A stretch of DNA of 64,000 nt, taken from assembly GCF_000721605.1 (NCBI RefSeq), contig NZ_JOIZ01000005.1, positions 186,001-250,000 on the forward strand, in the 5' to 3' direction. The DNA is from Streptomyces sp. NRRL S-37 (GTDB lineage: Bacteria > Actinomycetota > Actinomycetes > Streptomycetales > Streptomycetaceae). Below the pieces are notes generated by a model that searched no databases, had not been told where the DNA came from, and saw only the letters and a list, made by a program, of their open reading frames with translations. Below, one piece after another: positions 38,850 through 49,327 of the stretch. A program made the position numbers and the translations under genes. Numbering within the stretch: position 1 is the first letter of the stretch; the number at the start of each line of letters is the position of its first letter.

Positions 38850-39818
38850 ATGGACCCCGAGACCACCGACGCCGTCACCGCCACGGGCCCTTTGGCGGAG
38901 GCCGGAACACGGCCCGCGCCCACTCCTGTTCCCGGTCCCGAGGATCCCCGCCCCCTGCCCGGCGAGCCCGCCGTCGCCCACGCCTCGTGCGGCTGCGGTA
39001 CGGTCGCCTCCTGCGAGGGCGGCCGGGAGACCGGCGGCGACATCGGCGCCGGTTACGTCTACGTCCTGGGCCGTGTCCACGCCGTCTTCCCGGACCTCTC
39101 CGTTCAGCATGAGTTCTTCCAGGTGGCGGGAGCCGACGGCGCCACCGACGTCACCGACGCCGACGCGCTCCACCGGGTCCTGTCCGACCCGGAGAACCGC
39201 TACATCGCCCGGCAGATGTGCTACGTCCTCTCCGTGCAGGGCGTCGACGCCTACATCCTGGAGCCCGCCGACCCCACCGGTCTGGACGACATCGTGGAGG
39301 CCCTGCGCCCGGTCGCCGACCGGCGCGACCTCGCCGTGGTCGTCGGCCGTCTCGGCCCGGTCGCGCCCCCGGGCGCCTGCCAGGGGCTCTCCGTCCCGGT
39401 CGTCCGCGTCGAGAAGATCTGGGCCTTCGACAGCAAGGATTTGATCCGGGCGATCGACCGCCCCGACGACACCCCCCGCAAGGAGTTCCAGAGGGCCGCC
39501 GGAGCCCTGCTCGACCGGTTGCTCCAGCTCGGCGACAACGCGGGTACCGAACCCGTCGACCGGGCCCTCAACTACCTGACGGTCAGGGACCAGGAGATCT
39601 ACCGGAAGACCCACGAGAAGTCCACCGACGGCTACGCGCTCTCCGCGGTGGAGGCCGGGCCCTCCCGGCTCAGCTCCGGATCGCACACCGTCATCACGGT
39701 CGTCTTCTCCTACACCCACCGTCAGACCAATGTCACCGAGCAGTGGTTCGTCCGCGTCGGTCTCGCGGGGCTCTTCCCCTTCCACGTGACCTCGCTCCAG
39801 CCCTACTACGCCCGGTGA
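38850..39818 (+). CDS. PatG C-terminal-domain-like protein (cyanobactin maturation family)
   Basis: 322 aa from ATG 38850 (GAGGAG at 38837-38842). The N-terminal ~65 residues are Pro-rich with a Cys cluster (ASCGCGTVASC). The rest follows the order of the PatG C-terminal domains: GYVYVLGRVHAVFPD, YVLSVQGVDAYILEPADPTG, DLAVVVGRLGPV, CQGLSVPVVRVEKIWAFDSKDL, PVDRALNYLTVRDQEIY, and TVITVVFSY...WFVRVGLAGLFPFHV. In cyanobactin PatG this part is fused to a subtilase and its function is unclear. Here it is a separate gene followed by peptides and a subtilase, so a joint role in peptide maturation is likely but unproven. Confidence 0.75.
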   Translation: MDPETTDAVTATGPLAEAGTRPAPTPVPGPEDPRPLPGEPAVAHASCGCGTVASCEGGRETGGDIGAGYVYVLGRVHAVFPDLSVQHEFFQVAGADGATDVTDADALHRVLSDPENRYIARQMCYVLSVQGVDAYILEPADPTGLDDIVEALRPVADRRDLAVVVGRLGPVAPPGACQGLSVPVVRVEKIWAFDSKDLIRAIDRPDDTPRKEFQRAAGALLDRLLQLGDNAGTEPVDRALNYLTVRDQEIYRKTHEKSTDGYALSAVEAGPSRLSSGSHTVITVVFSYTHRQTNVTEQWFVRVGLAGLFPFHVTSLQPYYAR

Positions 39819-39846
39819 ACCACGAGAGAGAAAGAGGCGAACGGAC

Positions 39847-40035
39847 ATGCGTATCCCCGGATTCGCCGTCGAGCGGGCGGCACGTGGAGTGAACCCCGGT
39901 GATCTGTTCCTCCCTCAGCAGTTCACCTGCGAGGAGGAACTGGCTCCGGTCTGCCGCAACCAGTGCCGGGGCGCCCACAACGTCCGTGTGTGCGTGCGGA
40001 ACTGCCTGACAAGGCTCTGCTCGGAGAAGTGGTGA
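39847..40035 (+). CDS. Cys-rich IPGF peptide B (62 aa), possible precursor peptide
   Basis: From ATG 39847, 28 nt after the PatG-like gene, with an AAGAGG ribosome binding site. Begins MRIPGFAVERAARG, then GDLFLPQQFTCEEELAPVC, and ends CSEKW. Six cysteines in a C-x7-C-x3-C-x8-C-x3-C-x4-C pattern suggest a helical hairpin with paired CxxxC disulfides or modified residues. No signal peptide. Peptide C downstream is a clear paralogue (shared IPGF, PQQ-TC-EE and the Cys spacing). Confidence 0.8.
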   Translation: MRIPGFAVERAARGVNPGDLFLPQQFTCEEELAPVCRNQCRGAHNVRVCVRNCLTRLCSEKW

Positions 40036-40042
40036 CCGCAGG

Positions 40043-40249
40043 ATGAGCATCCCTGGATTCGAGCGCCGGCGGGAGCCACGGGGCGGCTCCGGACCGGCAC
40101 CCGGCGACCGGTTCGTGCCGCAGCAGATCACCTGCGCGGAGGAGTACCAGTCGATCTGCGAGAACGTGTGCGAGGACTCCTGGGACCCTCGCTGCTTCCG
40201 CAAGTGCATCAACCGGTACTGCTTGGGCCCCGGGCCGGAGCGGTGGTGA
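40043..40249 (+). CDS. Cys-rich IPGF peptide C (68 aa), possible precursor peptide
   Basis: From ATG 40043, only 7 nt after peptide B, so the two are translationally coupled. Begins MSIPGFERRREPRG, then GDRFVPQQITCAEEYQSIC, and ends in GPERW. Six cysteines in C-x7-C-x3-C-x7-C-x3-C-x4-C, nearly the same as peptide B. The conserved front half with a divergent Cys-rich back half resembles a leader-core layout. Function unknown. Confidence 0.8.
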   Translation: MSIPGFERRREPRGGSGPAPGDRFVPQQITCAEEYQSICENVCEDSWDPRCFRKCINRYCLGPGPERW

Positions 40250-40399
40250 CCCCGCCCGTCCGCCCCGTCCGGCCGCACGCCGCTCCCCGCCCGGCGAAGC
40301 GGCACTCCGTATGACGTCCCGGACGTGCCCCCGCCCGGCGGGGGCCGCGGGACGGTGACCGGCCGCGCCCGCCCCGTGGCCGGAGGCGGGAGGGCTTCC

Positions 40400-41338
40400 G
40401 TGGATCCCAGGGACCTGGTCCGCCTCACGCCGCTCATGGCGCGCACCTCCGGTCGGCCCTCGGTCGCCGTCGGCCTGATCGACGGCCGCGTCGACCCGCA
40501 CCACCCCGCCTTCGCGGGCCGCCCGGTCCGGGAGCTGCGCCCGGCCGCCGGTGCGGGGGCCTGTCACCGTGCCGACGTCTGCTGTGCGCACGGCACCGCC
40601 GTCGCCGGGACCATCGCCGGGGCCGGGGGCGTCTGCCCCGGCTGCACTCTGGTGTCCCGGCCCCTCTTCACGGACCGGCCGGCCGACGGCGGGCCCGCGA
40701 CCTGCCTCTCCGGCGTGCGGACGGGAGAGCTGGCCGAGGCGATCGTGGAGACCGTCGACGCGGGCGTCCTCGTCCTGAACCTCAGCATGGCCCAGCCCGC
40801 GCCCTCCGGGGCCCGCGACCCCGCGCTGGAAGCGGCCCTCGACCACGCCGCCGACCGGGGCGTGATCCTCGTGGTCGCCGCCGGGAACCAGGGGCGACCG
40901 GGCTCCTCCGCCCTCACCGGGCATCCCTGGGTCATCCCGGTGACCGCGTACGACCGCGCCGGGCGCCCCATGCCCCAGTCCAATCTCGGCGTGTCCATCG
41001 GCCGCCGCGGAGTCGGCGCCCCCGGTGACCGCGTCCCGGCGCCGGGGCCCGGCGACCGCCCCTTCGTCCTGAACGGCACGAGCGCCGCCGCGCCGTTCGT
41101 CACGGGTGCGGTCGCCCTGCTGTGCTCGGCGTTCCCGGAGGCCACTCCGGCGGCCGTACGGTACGCGGTCACCCATGGACCCGGCCGACGGCATTCGGTC
41201 GTCCCGCCGCTGCTGGACGCGTGGGCCGCGTACACGGCGCTCCGCGACCGGCCCCGGGAGCCGTCCCGCCGGTCTCCCCGGACCCTTGGCGTCCGGAACC
41301 GGGTTCATCCGGCCCGGGAACCTTTCCGGCGGCTGTGA
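40400..41338 (+). CDS. S8 subtilisin-like protease, PatA/PatG type
   Basis: 312 aa from GTG 40400 with GGGAGGGC upstream; longer starts lack a ribosome binding site. There is no signal peptide, so it is cytoplasmic, unlike degradative subtilases. Catalytic triad: Asp in VAVGLIDGRVDPHHPAF, His in CCAHGTAVAGTIAG, Ser in NGTSAAAPFVTGA; oxyanion Asn in VVAAGNQG. Several cysteines (CPGC, ATC) surround the core. The start DPRDLVRLTPLMARTSGRPSV is typical of peptide-maturation subtilases next to PatG-like genes. The last ~30 residues run into repeat-like DNA and may be non-native. Confidence 0.85.
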   Translation: MDPRDLVRLTPLMARTSGRPSVAVGLIDGRVDPHHPAFAGRPVRELRPAAGAGACHRADVCCAHGTAVAGTIAGAGGVCPGCTLVSRPLFTDRPADGGPATCLSGVRTGELAEAIVETVDAGVLVLNLSMAQPAPSGARDPALEAALDHAADRGVILVVAAGNQGRPGSSALTGHPWVIPVTAYDRAGRPMPQSNLGVSIGRRGVGAPGDRVPAPGPGDRPFVLNGTSAAAPFVTGAVALLCSAFPEATPAAVRYAVTHGPGRRHSVVPPLLDAWAAYTALRDRPREPSRRSPRTLGVRNRVHPAREPFRRL

Positions 41339-41449
41339 CGACCTGTGGACCTTCCGGGTCGACGGGTCCGCACACCGCTTCTACGAGCGGCACGGTTTCG
41401 CGCCCGTGGAGTGGACGGACGGGTTCGGGAACGAGGAGCGGGAGCCGCC
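41339..41449 (+). pseudogene. GNAT acetyltransferase 3' fragment (copy 1)
   Basis: About 110 bp closely matching the 3' part of the intact GNAT gene at 42096: TGTGGACCTTCC, then HRFYERHGFAPVE and the EEREP codons. No start or catalytic N terminus. It begins immediately after the subtilase stop and ends abruptly inside an antisense nucleotidyltransferase fragment. Confidence 0.8.
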
Positions 41450-41536
41450 GAGGGCGACGGCCCGGACACCGGGGAGGCCGGCGAGGCGGTCGGCCGTACG
41501 GTCGAGGAAGGCTTGGTCCGGGAGGGCGGACGGCAC
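41438..41536 (-). pseudogene. Nucleotidyltransferase 5' fragment (antisense, truncated)
   Basis: From GTG 41536 with AGGAG upstream the minus strand reads PSALPDQAFLDRTADRLAG then LPGVRAVALGGSR. This is the start of a nucleotidyltransferase-fold domain up to the GGS nucleotide-binding motif. The frame then runs into antisense GNAT sequence, so the gene is truncated at the junction. Confidence 0.65.
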
Positions 41537-41682
41537 GGGGCTCCTGGTGATCGGCGGTGTGCGGGAGGCATCGGGCAGGGTACGGGGAGGTGGTCGAGGG
41601 TGCGAGCGAAATACGGGTGCGGTGGCTCGGTGTGTCGTGCAGGATCGGGGGTTGTCCGTCCTCCCCGCAGATCGGAGTCCGC

Positions 41683-42099
41683 GTGATCCGGCGCGTCACC
41701 GTCCCCGCTCTCTTCCCGCCGCCCACCTACTCCCACGCCTCCGTCGTCGAGGCGGGCACGAGGCTGGCGTTTCTCGCCGGGTCGGTCCCGTTGGACGCCG
41801 ACGGGAAGCTGGTCGGCGAGGGGGATCCGGTGCGACAGGCCCGGCAGGTGATCGCCAATCTCGAGGAGCAGTTGCGGGCGGTGGGCTCCGGCCTGGGGCA
41901 CGTCGTCGCGACGGACGTGTACGTCGTGAGCGGTGAGTCCGCGGTGCTGACCTCAGTATGGGACGTGGTCGAGGCGTCCGGGCTGAGCACGGGGCCCCAC
42001 TCGTCGACCCTGATCGGTGTGGCCTGCCTCGGATACACCGGGCAGCTCGTGGAGATCACGGCGACGGCGGTCGTGCCGGACACCGACGCCGGATCGTGA
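41683..42099 (+). CDS. RidA family protein
   Basis: 138 aa from GTG 41683 (GGAG 7 nt upstream). Small trimeric YjgF/RidA fold; RidA proteins hydrolyse reactive enamine/imine intermediates. Family segments: YSHASVVEAGTRLAFLAGSVPLD, ARQVIANLEEQLRAVGSGL, VVATDVYVV and STLIGVACLGYTGQLVEITATAVV. The Arg that defines deaminating RidA is not obvious in the C-terminal segment, so the precise activity is uncertain. Coupled by a 4-nt overlap to the GNAT gene. Confidence 0.87.
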   Translation: MIRRVTVPALFPPPTYSHASVVEAGTRLAFLAGSVPLDADGKLVGEGDPVRQARQVIANLEEQLRAVGSGLGHVVATDVYVVSGESAVLTSVWDVVEASGLSTGPHSSTLIGVACLGYTGQLVEITATAVVPDTDAGS

Positions 42100-42557
42100 G
42101 GGACGGCGACCGGACGGTGGAGCTGCGCCGGGCGCTGCCCTCCGACGCCGGGGCCGCGGCCGGTGTCTGGCTTCGGTCCTTCGCCGCCGCGCTGCCGGGC
42201 GTGGTCCGGCCCCGGTCCGACGACGAGGTGCGGGACCACTTCCGGCACGTACTCATACCCGTACGGGAGACGTGGGTGGCGGAGGCGGGCGGGGGCGTGG
42301 CCGGTGTGATGGTGCTGGACGGCGAGGAGCTGGACCAGCTCTACCTCGCCCCCGAATGGCGCGGGCACGGAATCGGTGACCGGTTCGTCGCGCTGGCCAA
42401 GGAACGCAGCCCCAACGGGCTCGCGTTGTGGACCTTCCAGGTCAACGCGCCCGCGCACCGCTTCTACGAGCGGCACGGTTTCGCGCCCGTGGAGCGGACG
42501 GACGGCTCCGGGAACGAGGAGCGGGAGCCGGACGTCCGGTACGTGTGGCGGCCGTAG
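42096..42557 (+). CDS. GNAT family N-acetyltransferase
   Basis: 153 aa from GTG 42096, overlapping the ridA stop (GTGA). Acetyl-CoA binding motif A is DQLYLAPEWRGHGIGDRFVAL near residues 84-104, followed by GLALWTFQVNAPAHRFYERHGF. VELRRALPSDAGAAAGVW is the usual N-terminal strand-helix. The acceptor substrate is unknown. Its 3' half has two broken relatives in this window (41339-41449 and 48979-49206). Confidence 0.9.
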   Translation: MRDGDRTVELRRALPSDAGAAAGVWLRSFAAALPGVVRPRSDDEVRDHFRHVLIPVRETWVAEAGGGVAGVMVLDGEELDQLYLAPEWRGHGIGDRFVALAKERSPNGLALWTFQVNAPAHRFYERHGFAPVERTDGSGNEEREPDVRYVWRP

Positions 42558-42942
42558 GCGGCCGGGCGGCGTCGTTCACCGTACGACGCGGTCGTGGCCC
42601 GGCGTGAACCGGGCGGGCGGGACGGCCGGGAAGTGGCCGGTCACTCGGCAGGTGCCGCCGGTTCCGCGCCGCCACGCATGGATCGGGGCGAGGTCACCCG
42701 CAGGCCATTCACATCATCGTCGAGCGAATGAGCCACCATCACCTTCCTGGCGGAAAACCCACCACCCACAAGAATACGTTCCAGGAAAATCCGACACCGA
42801 GCGATTCGTCACCGGCAGATCTTCTGCACCCGCATTCTTTCCAAAAAATGTTTACACCGGGCAGCTCTTGATCATGGATGCTTCCGGCAGGTGAAAGACG
42901 CCGCCGCAAGATGATCCGGAAATGACTTCAGGAGGGTCTTCC
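42558..42942. other. Low-GC-leaning intergenic region upstream of the SapA-like gene
   Basis: 385 bp; the part from about 42700 to 42870 is clearly less GC-rich than the surroundings (for example TTCCAAAAAATGTTTACACC). No convincing frame. The ribosome binding site GGAGGG of the next gene is at 42931-42936. Probably a promoter region, possibly horizontally acquired. Confidence 0.5.
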
Positions 42943-43482
42943 ATGTACGGAGTGCCGCGCACTGTGGGCAGGACGATAACCACCGCCGCGATCGCCCTCG
43001 CGATCACGGCGGCCGGCCCGTTCGCGACCTCTTCCCACGCCGCCGACGACATCCGGATCGGGCCCGGCGTGGACGCCGAATCCGCGGCCTACGCGCAGGC
43101 CCACCCCGAGAAGGTGGCGGCCATGGCCAACCTCTGCGGGGCGGAGTACGACACCATCACCCTCGCCCTGCGTCTGCCCACCGACACGAACCGGCTGGGC
43201 ACACTGTGGGTCTACGGGGGCAACGGTGCCGCCAGCGACCAGAACACCTGCTCCATGTTCGACAACAACACGGGCGGCGCCAAGTGGATGAAGCTGCAGC
43301 TCTGTGACAACTTCACGTCCACCCCGTGCGCCGTCGACGAGGGCACGTTCAGCTCGTACGCCGGTCCCGTGTGGCAGAAGCCGGGAGGCTGCGGCACGGT
43401 GACGGCCCTGATGAAGTCGTCGTCGTCCTCCTCCACCTACCTCATCAACCGGGTCGCCAAGAACGTCACCAACTGCAACTGA
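42943..43482 (+). CDS. Secreted protein resembling spore-associated protein A (SapA-like)
   Basis: 179 aa. A signal peptide (TVGRTITTAAIALAITAAGP, cleavage near SSHAAD) is followed by a mature domain with six cysteines. The layout CG-x-Y (LCGAEYDTI), a strand with GTLWVYGGNG, QNTCSMF, and DEGTFSSYAGPVW resembles the spore-associated protein SapA of S. coelicolor as I recall it. Six Cys imply three disulfides. It is probably a small extracellular beta protein of the spore or hyphal surface. Similarity to SapA is by memory, not alignment. Confidence 0.7.
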   Translation: MYGVPRTVGRTITTAAIALAITAAGPFATSSHAADDIRIGPGVDAESAAYAQAHPEKVAAMANLCGAEYDTITLALRLPTDTNRLGTLWVYGGNGAASDQNTCSMFDNNTGGAKWMKLQLCDNFTSTPCAVDEGTFSSYAGPVWQKPGGCGTVTALMKSSSSSSTYLINRVAKNVTNCN

Positions 43483-44178
43483 CCCACGCACGGCTCCCAC
43501 CCGGCGGGGACCGCGGCCGGGCGGTGGGGACGCTCGCGGCCACCCCGCGCGGATCCGGATGCTCGCCGCCCGCACCCACTTCCGGGCCCGCCTGAACGCC
43601 GGATCGCAGCCGGCCGTCAACACGCCGGTGCCCCGTGACCACGTCAGCGGTCACGGGGCACTGCGACAGCTCCACCGGGACCGAGGGCGGCATAGTGCGC
43701 CCCGGTGACGGCCGTCCGGGAAACCCGTCCCGGCGCTTGTCGGCCGGGGCGTCCTTTTCCGTTGTTTCCGCCGCGCTTTCGGTCGTTGGCATGGGGCCGG
43801 ATTTCGTCGGGCGCAATTTCCGCGCGTACTTCCGGTGCGGAACCGGGCGGTTATACCCCATGCGGAACACGCGGCGCCACCGAGAAGACAAACGGGGGTG
43901 AAGCAACCACATTCCGGGGCTTCAGTGACCCCAAATGTCCCATCGCTCGACACGCCGTCATTCAACTGGTCAACAATCCGGCCGCCGTTCGGAATTCTCC
44001 GCAACGGCTCGTTCGGCGTGCCCATTTCGCGTCCGGCGGGACAGGCCGCCGATGTCGAAAGGTCATGACGTGAAGGTGCCGCACAGGAGACATCTCTCCT
44101 GTCCGGTGGTGGCGGCGACAGCGGGATCGCTCTTGCCGCAGGTCGCGTACGCGGCCCCGCCATCGGAGCCCGGAGCCG
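43483..44178. other. Gene-poor region (about 700 bp) with a lower-GC section
   Basis: No frame has convincing codon bias. From about 43740 to 44060 GC content drops (TTTCCGTTGTTTCC, GGTTATACCCC). Around 44070-44160 a GTG frame reads VKVPHRRHLSCPVVAATAGS then LLPQVAYAAPPSEPG, which looks like a signal peptide from a lost secreted protein, but no domain follows. Confidence 0.45.
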
Positions 44179-44713
44179 ATGTACCACGTGCCGGGCACGC
44201 CGGCCCGGATGACGCCCGACTCCGCCCACACCGTCGACGTCACCCTCACCACCATGGATCGCGCTGGAGCAGGAACTCGGCATGGGATTCCCGTCGGACT
44301 TCCGCGAGATCGTGGACGCCTACGGTTCGATCGAAATCAACGGACAGTTGTATCTGAAGCATCCCGCCGCGCACCTTCTGCACGATCTGGGGACGCTGAT
44401 CCGGATGGACCTCGGCCTCTGGCGCGAGGAGGACATGGCGGAATTCCTGCCGAGTCCGGTAGGGGCGAACCCCGGCGAACTGATGCCGGTGGCGACGGCC
44501 GCGACGGGGGAGGCGGTCTTCCTCCGCGTCCCCGACGCTCCCTCGTCGCCCTGGCGCGTCGTGGTCCAGGAGTTCGACAGTCCGGCCTGGACCCTCTACG
44601 AGATGACGTTCAGCGAATGGTTGCTGGATTACCTCAAGGGGAGAGACGTGACGTTGTGTTCCCGCGATCGCGCGCCTGAGGGCCCGTTCTGGGAGTTCCT
44701 GCCCGGCGGCTGA
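44179..44713 (+). pseudogene. SMI1/KNR4 (SUKH) family gene with apparent frameshift
   Basis: From ATG 44282 the frame encodes 143 aa: FPSDFREIVDAYGSIEINGQL, SPWRVVVQEFDSPAWTLYEMTFSEWLLDYL, a SUKH layout. The domain should begin earlier: WIALEQELG lies upstream in the same frame but follows a stop at 44210-44212. A different frame supplies a plausible N terminus from ATG 44179 (MTPDSAHTVDVTLTTMD). One frameshift near 44255 would restore a normal gene. SUKH proteins are often immunity proteins of polymorphic toxins; no toxin gene is adjacent. Confidence 0.6.
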
Positions 44714-44833
44714 CGCCCGGCGCCTTGCTCCATTGGAAGGAAACGTCCTGCTCCGGGCGCCCTCTCACGGCGATGCGCATACGCTGCCGATGAGGGAGGG
44801 GAAGGCCTGTGCCATTCCTGCCGAGGAGAGCCG

Positions 44834-45745
44834 ATGGCTGAACGCATCAAGGCGGAGAGCAGCCCACGTCGTCGTGGTTACCGAGAAGATCTCGGCGGCG
44901 AGATGATCGCCGAATTCCTGGGGACGTTCGTCCTGCTCCTGCTGGGCGCCGGGTCGGTGGCCGTCGCCGTCGTCGGTCTTCCCGGCTCGGGACGGCAGAT
45001 CGTGGAATTCGGGCCGGCCAACTGGCTCATCATCTCGTGGGGCTGGGGCCTCGCCGTGGTGTTCGGTGTCTACGTGGCCGGCGGTGTCAGCGGCGCCCAC
45101 ATCAACCCCGCGGTGACGCTGGCCTTCGCCGTGCGCGGGGACTTCCCCTGGCGGAAGGTCCTGCCGTACTGGCTGGCGCAGGTGGTGGGCGCCTTCGCCG
45201 CCGCCGCGCTCGTCTACGCGTGCTACCGGTGGGCCATCGACGCGGCCGACGCCAAGGCCGGAATCCCGCGGGACGAGTCGCTGGCGACCTACTCCATCTT
45301 CGCGACGTTCCCCGCCGAATACTTCGGGAATTCCTGGTGGGGCCCGCTGCTCGACCAGATCGTGGGAACGGCGGTCCTGCTGCTGCTCATCTGCGCCGTC
45401 ATCGACACCCGCAATACGGCTCCGACGGCGAATCTCCACCCGTTCATCATCGGTCTGGTGGTCGTCGTGATCGGCCTGACCTTCGGCACCAACGCCGGGT
45501 ACGCGATCAATCCCGCGCGTGATTTCGGACCCCGGCTGTTCACCTTCTTCGCAGGCTGGGGCGACATCGCCCTGCCCGGCACCTTCGGTTGGTTCAGCGG
45601 CTACTGGTGGATCCCCATCGTCGGCCCGCTGATCGGCGGGATCGTCGGTGTCGGCGTGTACGACCTGCTCATCAAACCGGTGATCACCGCCAGGGCGAGG
45701 GCGCTGGAGGAGCAGGAGAAAGGCCCGGCCACCGAGGAACCGTAG
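44834..45745 (+). CDS. glpF: Glycerol facilitator (aquaglyceroporin)
   Basis: 303 aa. Six membrane helices and two half-helix NPA loops: [11 protein letters not shown] near residue 94 and [13 protein letters not shown] near residue 223. The Asp after the second NPA and the Arg define glycerol-conducting members. The N terminus is a charged ~20-residue cytoplasmic stretch, and the C terminus is charged ([12 protein letters not shown]). Glycerol kinase begins 65 nt downstream on the same strand, so this is a glycerol uptake operon. Confidence 0.95.
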   Translation: MAERIKAESSPRRRGYREDLGGEMIAEFLGTFVLLLLGAGSVAVAVVGLPGSGRQIVEFGPANWLIISWGWGLAVVFGVYVAGGVSGAHINPAVTLAFAVRGDFPWRKVLPYWLAQVVGAFAAAALVYACYRWAIDAADAKAGIPRDESLATYSIFATFPAEYFGNSWWGPLLDQIVGTAVLLLLICAVIDTRNTAPTANLHPFIIGLVVVVIGLTFGTNAGYAINPARDFGPRLFTFFAGWGDIALPGTFGWFSGYWWIPIVGPLIGGIVGVGVYDLLIKPVITARARALEEQEKGPATEEP

Positions 45746-45810
45746 GTCCCCGGACCCTGCCGTCAGGACCCTGCCGTCAGGCCCCTGTCGTCAACCAGGA
45801 GGTGTCAGCG

Positions 45811-47334
<1,524 letters not shown>

Positions 47335-47382
47335 CACCGGCCGGTGGGTTCCGTGCCGGCCGACGGGTGACGGGCGCCTCGG

Positions 47383-47574
47383 TCAGCGGTCGGCGATGTC
47401 CTCGCGGAGGCCGTCGGAGAACTCCCACCACGACAGCGGAAGCCAGTCGCCGTTCACGAACCCGTCGACAGTGGCCCCACGGCCACGGACCGTCACCGTC
47501 GTGCCCGGGGGGTAGGTGGTGCCGGACAGTCCGGGCACCGCGACCAGCAGGGTCCCCAGCCGCTGCGCTGCCAT
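47383..47574 (-). CDS. Small hypothetical protein (63 aa)
   Basis: From ATG 47574 with GAAAGAGG upstream. Reads RLGTLLVAVPGLSGTTYPPG then TTVTVRGRGATVDGFVNGDW and LPLSWWEFSDGL. The small all-beta look and the WLPLSWWEF motif suggest a conserved Streptomyces protein, but I do not recognise the family. Convergent with glpK. Confidence 0.6.
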   Translation of the reverse strand: MAAQRLGTLLVAVPGLSGTTYPPGTTVTVRGRGATVDGFVNGDWLPLSWWEFSDGLREDIADR

Positions 47575-47756
47575 GGCGGCCTCTTTCCGTTCTCGGTTAC
47601 GGCATGCGTCGTCCGCGGAACGCCGGACGATATGCGTCCGGATATTACCGGCTTGCCCTGTCGGCCAGACCGGAGAACCATGAGAAATCGGTCACGCGGA
47701 ACCATCGGGAGAGGCGCGCCACCGGACCCGTACGTCACCGAGTGGAGGTCGTAACC

Positions 47757-48887
<1,131 letters not shown>

Positions 48888-48890
<3 letters not shown>

Positions 48891-48936
48891 AGCCCCGGCG
48901 CCGCGGGAGCAACGCGGATGCGGGGGCGGGGCTCTA
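48888..48936 (+). terminator. Hairpin terminator of the formaldehyde dehydrogenase gene
   Basis: TAGAGCCCC, overlapping the stop codon (48888-48896), pairs with GGGGCTCTA (48928-48936), with further imperfect G/C pairing inside. Confidence 0.6.
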
Positions 48937-48978
48937 CGGGCGGCGGGCCGGAATGCGGCCGGCGTGCCGGTGCCGGAG

Positions 48979-49206
48979 GGCGAGGAGGCGGACCGGCTCC
49001 GCCTCCTCGCTCCGAGTGGCGCGGGCACGGAACCGGTGACCGGCCCGTCCCCCTGGCCAGGGAACGTGGCCCCGAAGGACTCGCGCTGTGGACCTTCCGG
49101 TCAGCACACCCGCGCACCGCTTCTCCGAGCGCACGGTTTCACAGCCGTGGAGTGGACGGACGGGTCCGGGGACGAAGAGCGGAAGCCGGACGTGCGGTAC
49201 GTGTGA
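48979..49206 (+). pseudogene. GNAT acetyltransferase 3' fragment (copy 3), frameshifted
   Basis: Aligns with the GNAT gene at 42096 from motif A (GAGTGGCGCGGGCACGG) through the final RYV and stop. Single-base changes shift the frame at least three times (near 49013, 49102 and 49128). Remnants readable in separate frames include DRPVPLARERGPEGLALW and HGFTAVEWTDGSGDEE. Confidence 0.8.
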
Positions 49207-49327
49207 CGGCCGTGAGGTGTCAGGCGCGGGACCGGGCGTCCCGGTCCGCCGCCGGCGCGTCGTCGTACGGGTTCGCTCCATGGATGCCGGCTCGCCGGAG
49301 CACCGTACCGGCGTCGTCCTGGACCGC
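49207..49327. other. Spacer between GNAT fragment and UDG gene
   Basis: No supported gene. Short possible frame from 49280 (MDAGSPEHRTGVVLD) has no ribosome binding site and continues into antisense of the UDG gene. Confidence 0.4.

Noticed and set aside
38309..39043. Minus-strand ORF over the start of the PatG-like gene
   Set aside because: Overlaps the PatG-like gene and peptide A in antisense, with Pro/Arg/Ser-rich noise composition.
43635..43901. 88-aa plus-strand ORF after the SapA-like gene
   Set aside because: Poor codon bias, no ribosome binding site, no recognisable segment.
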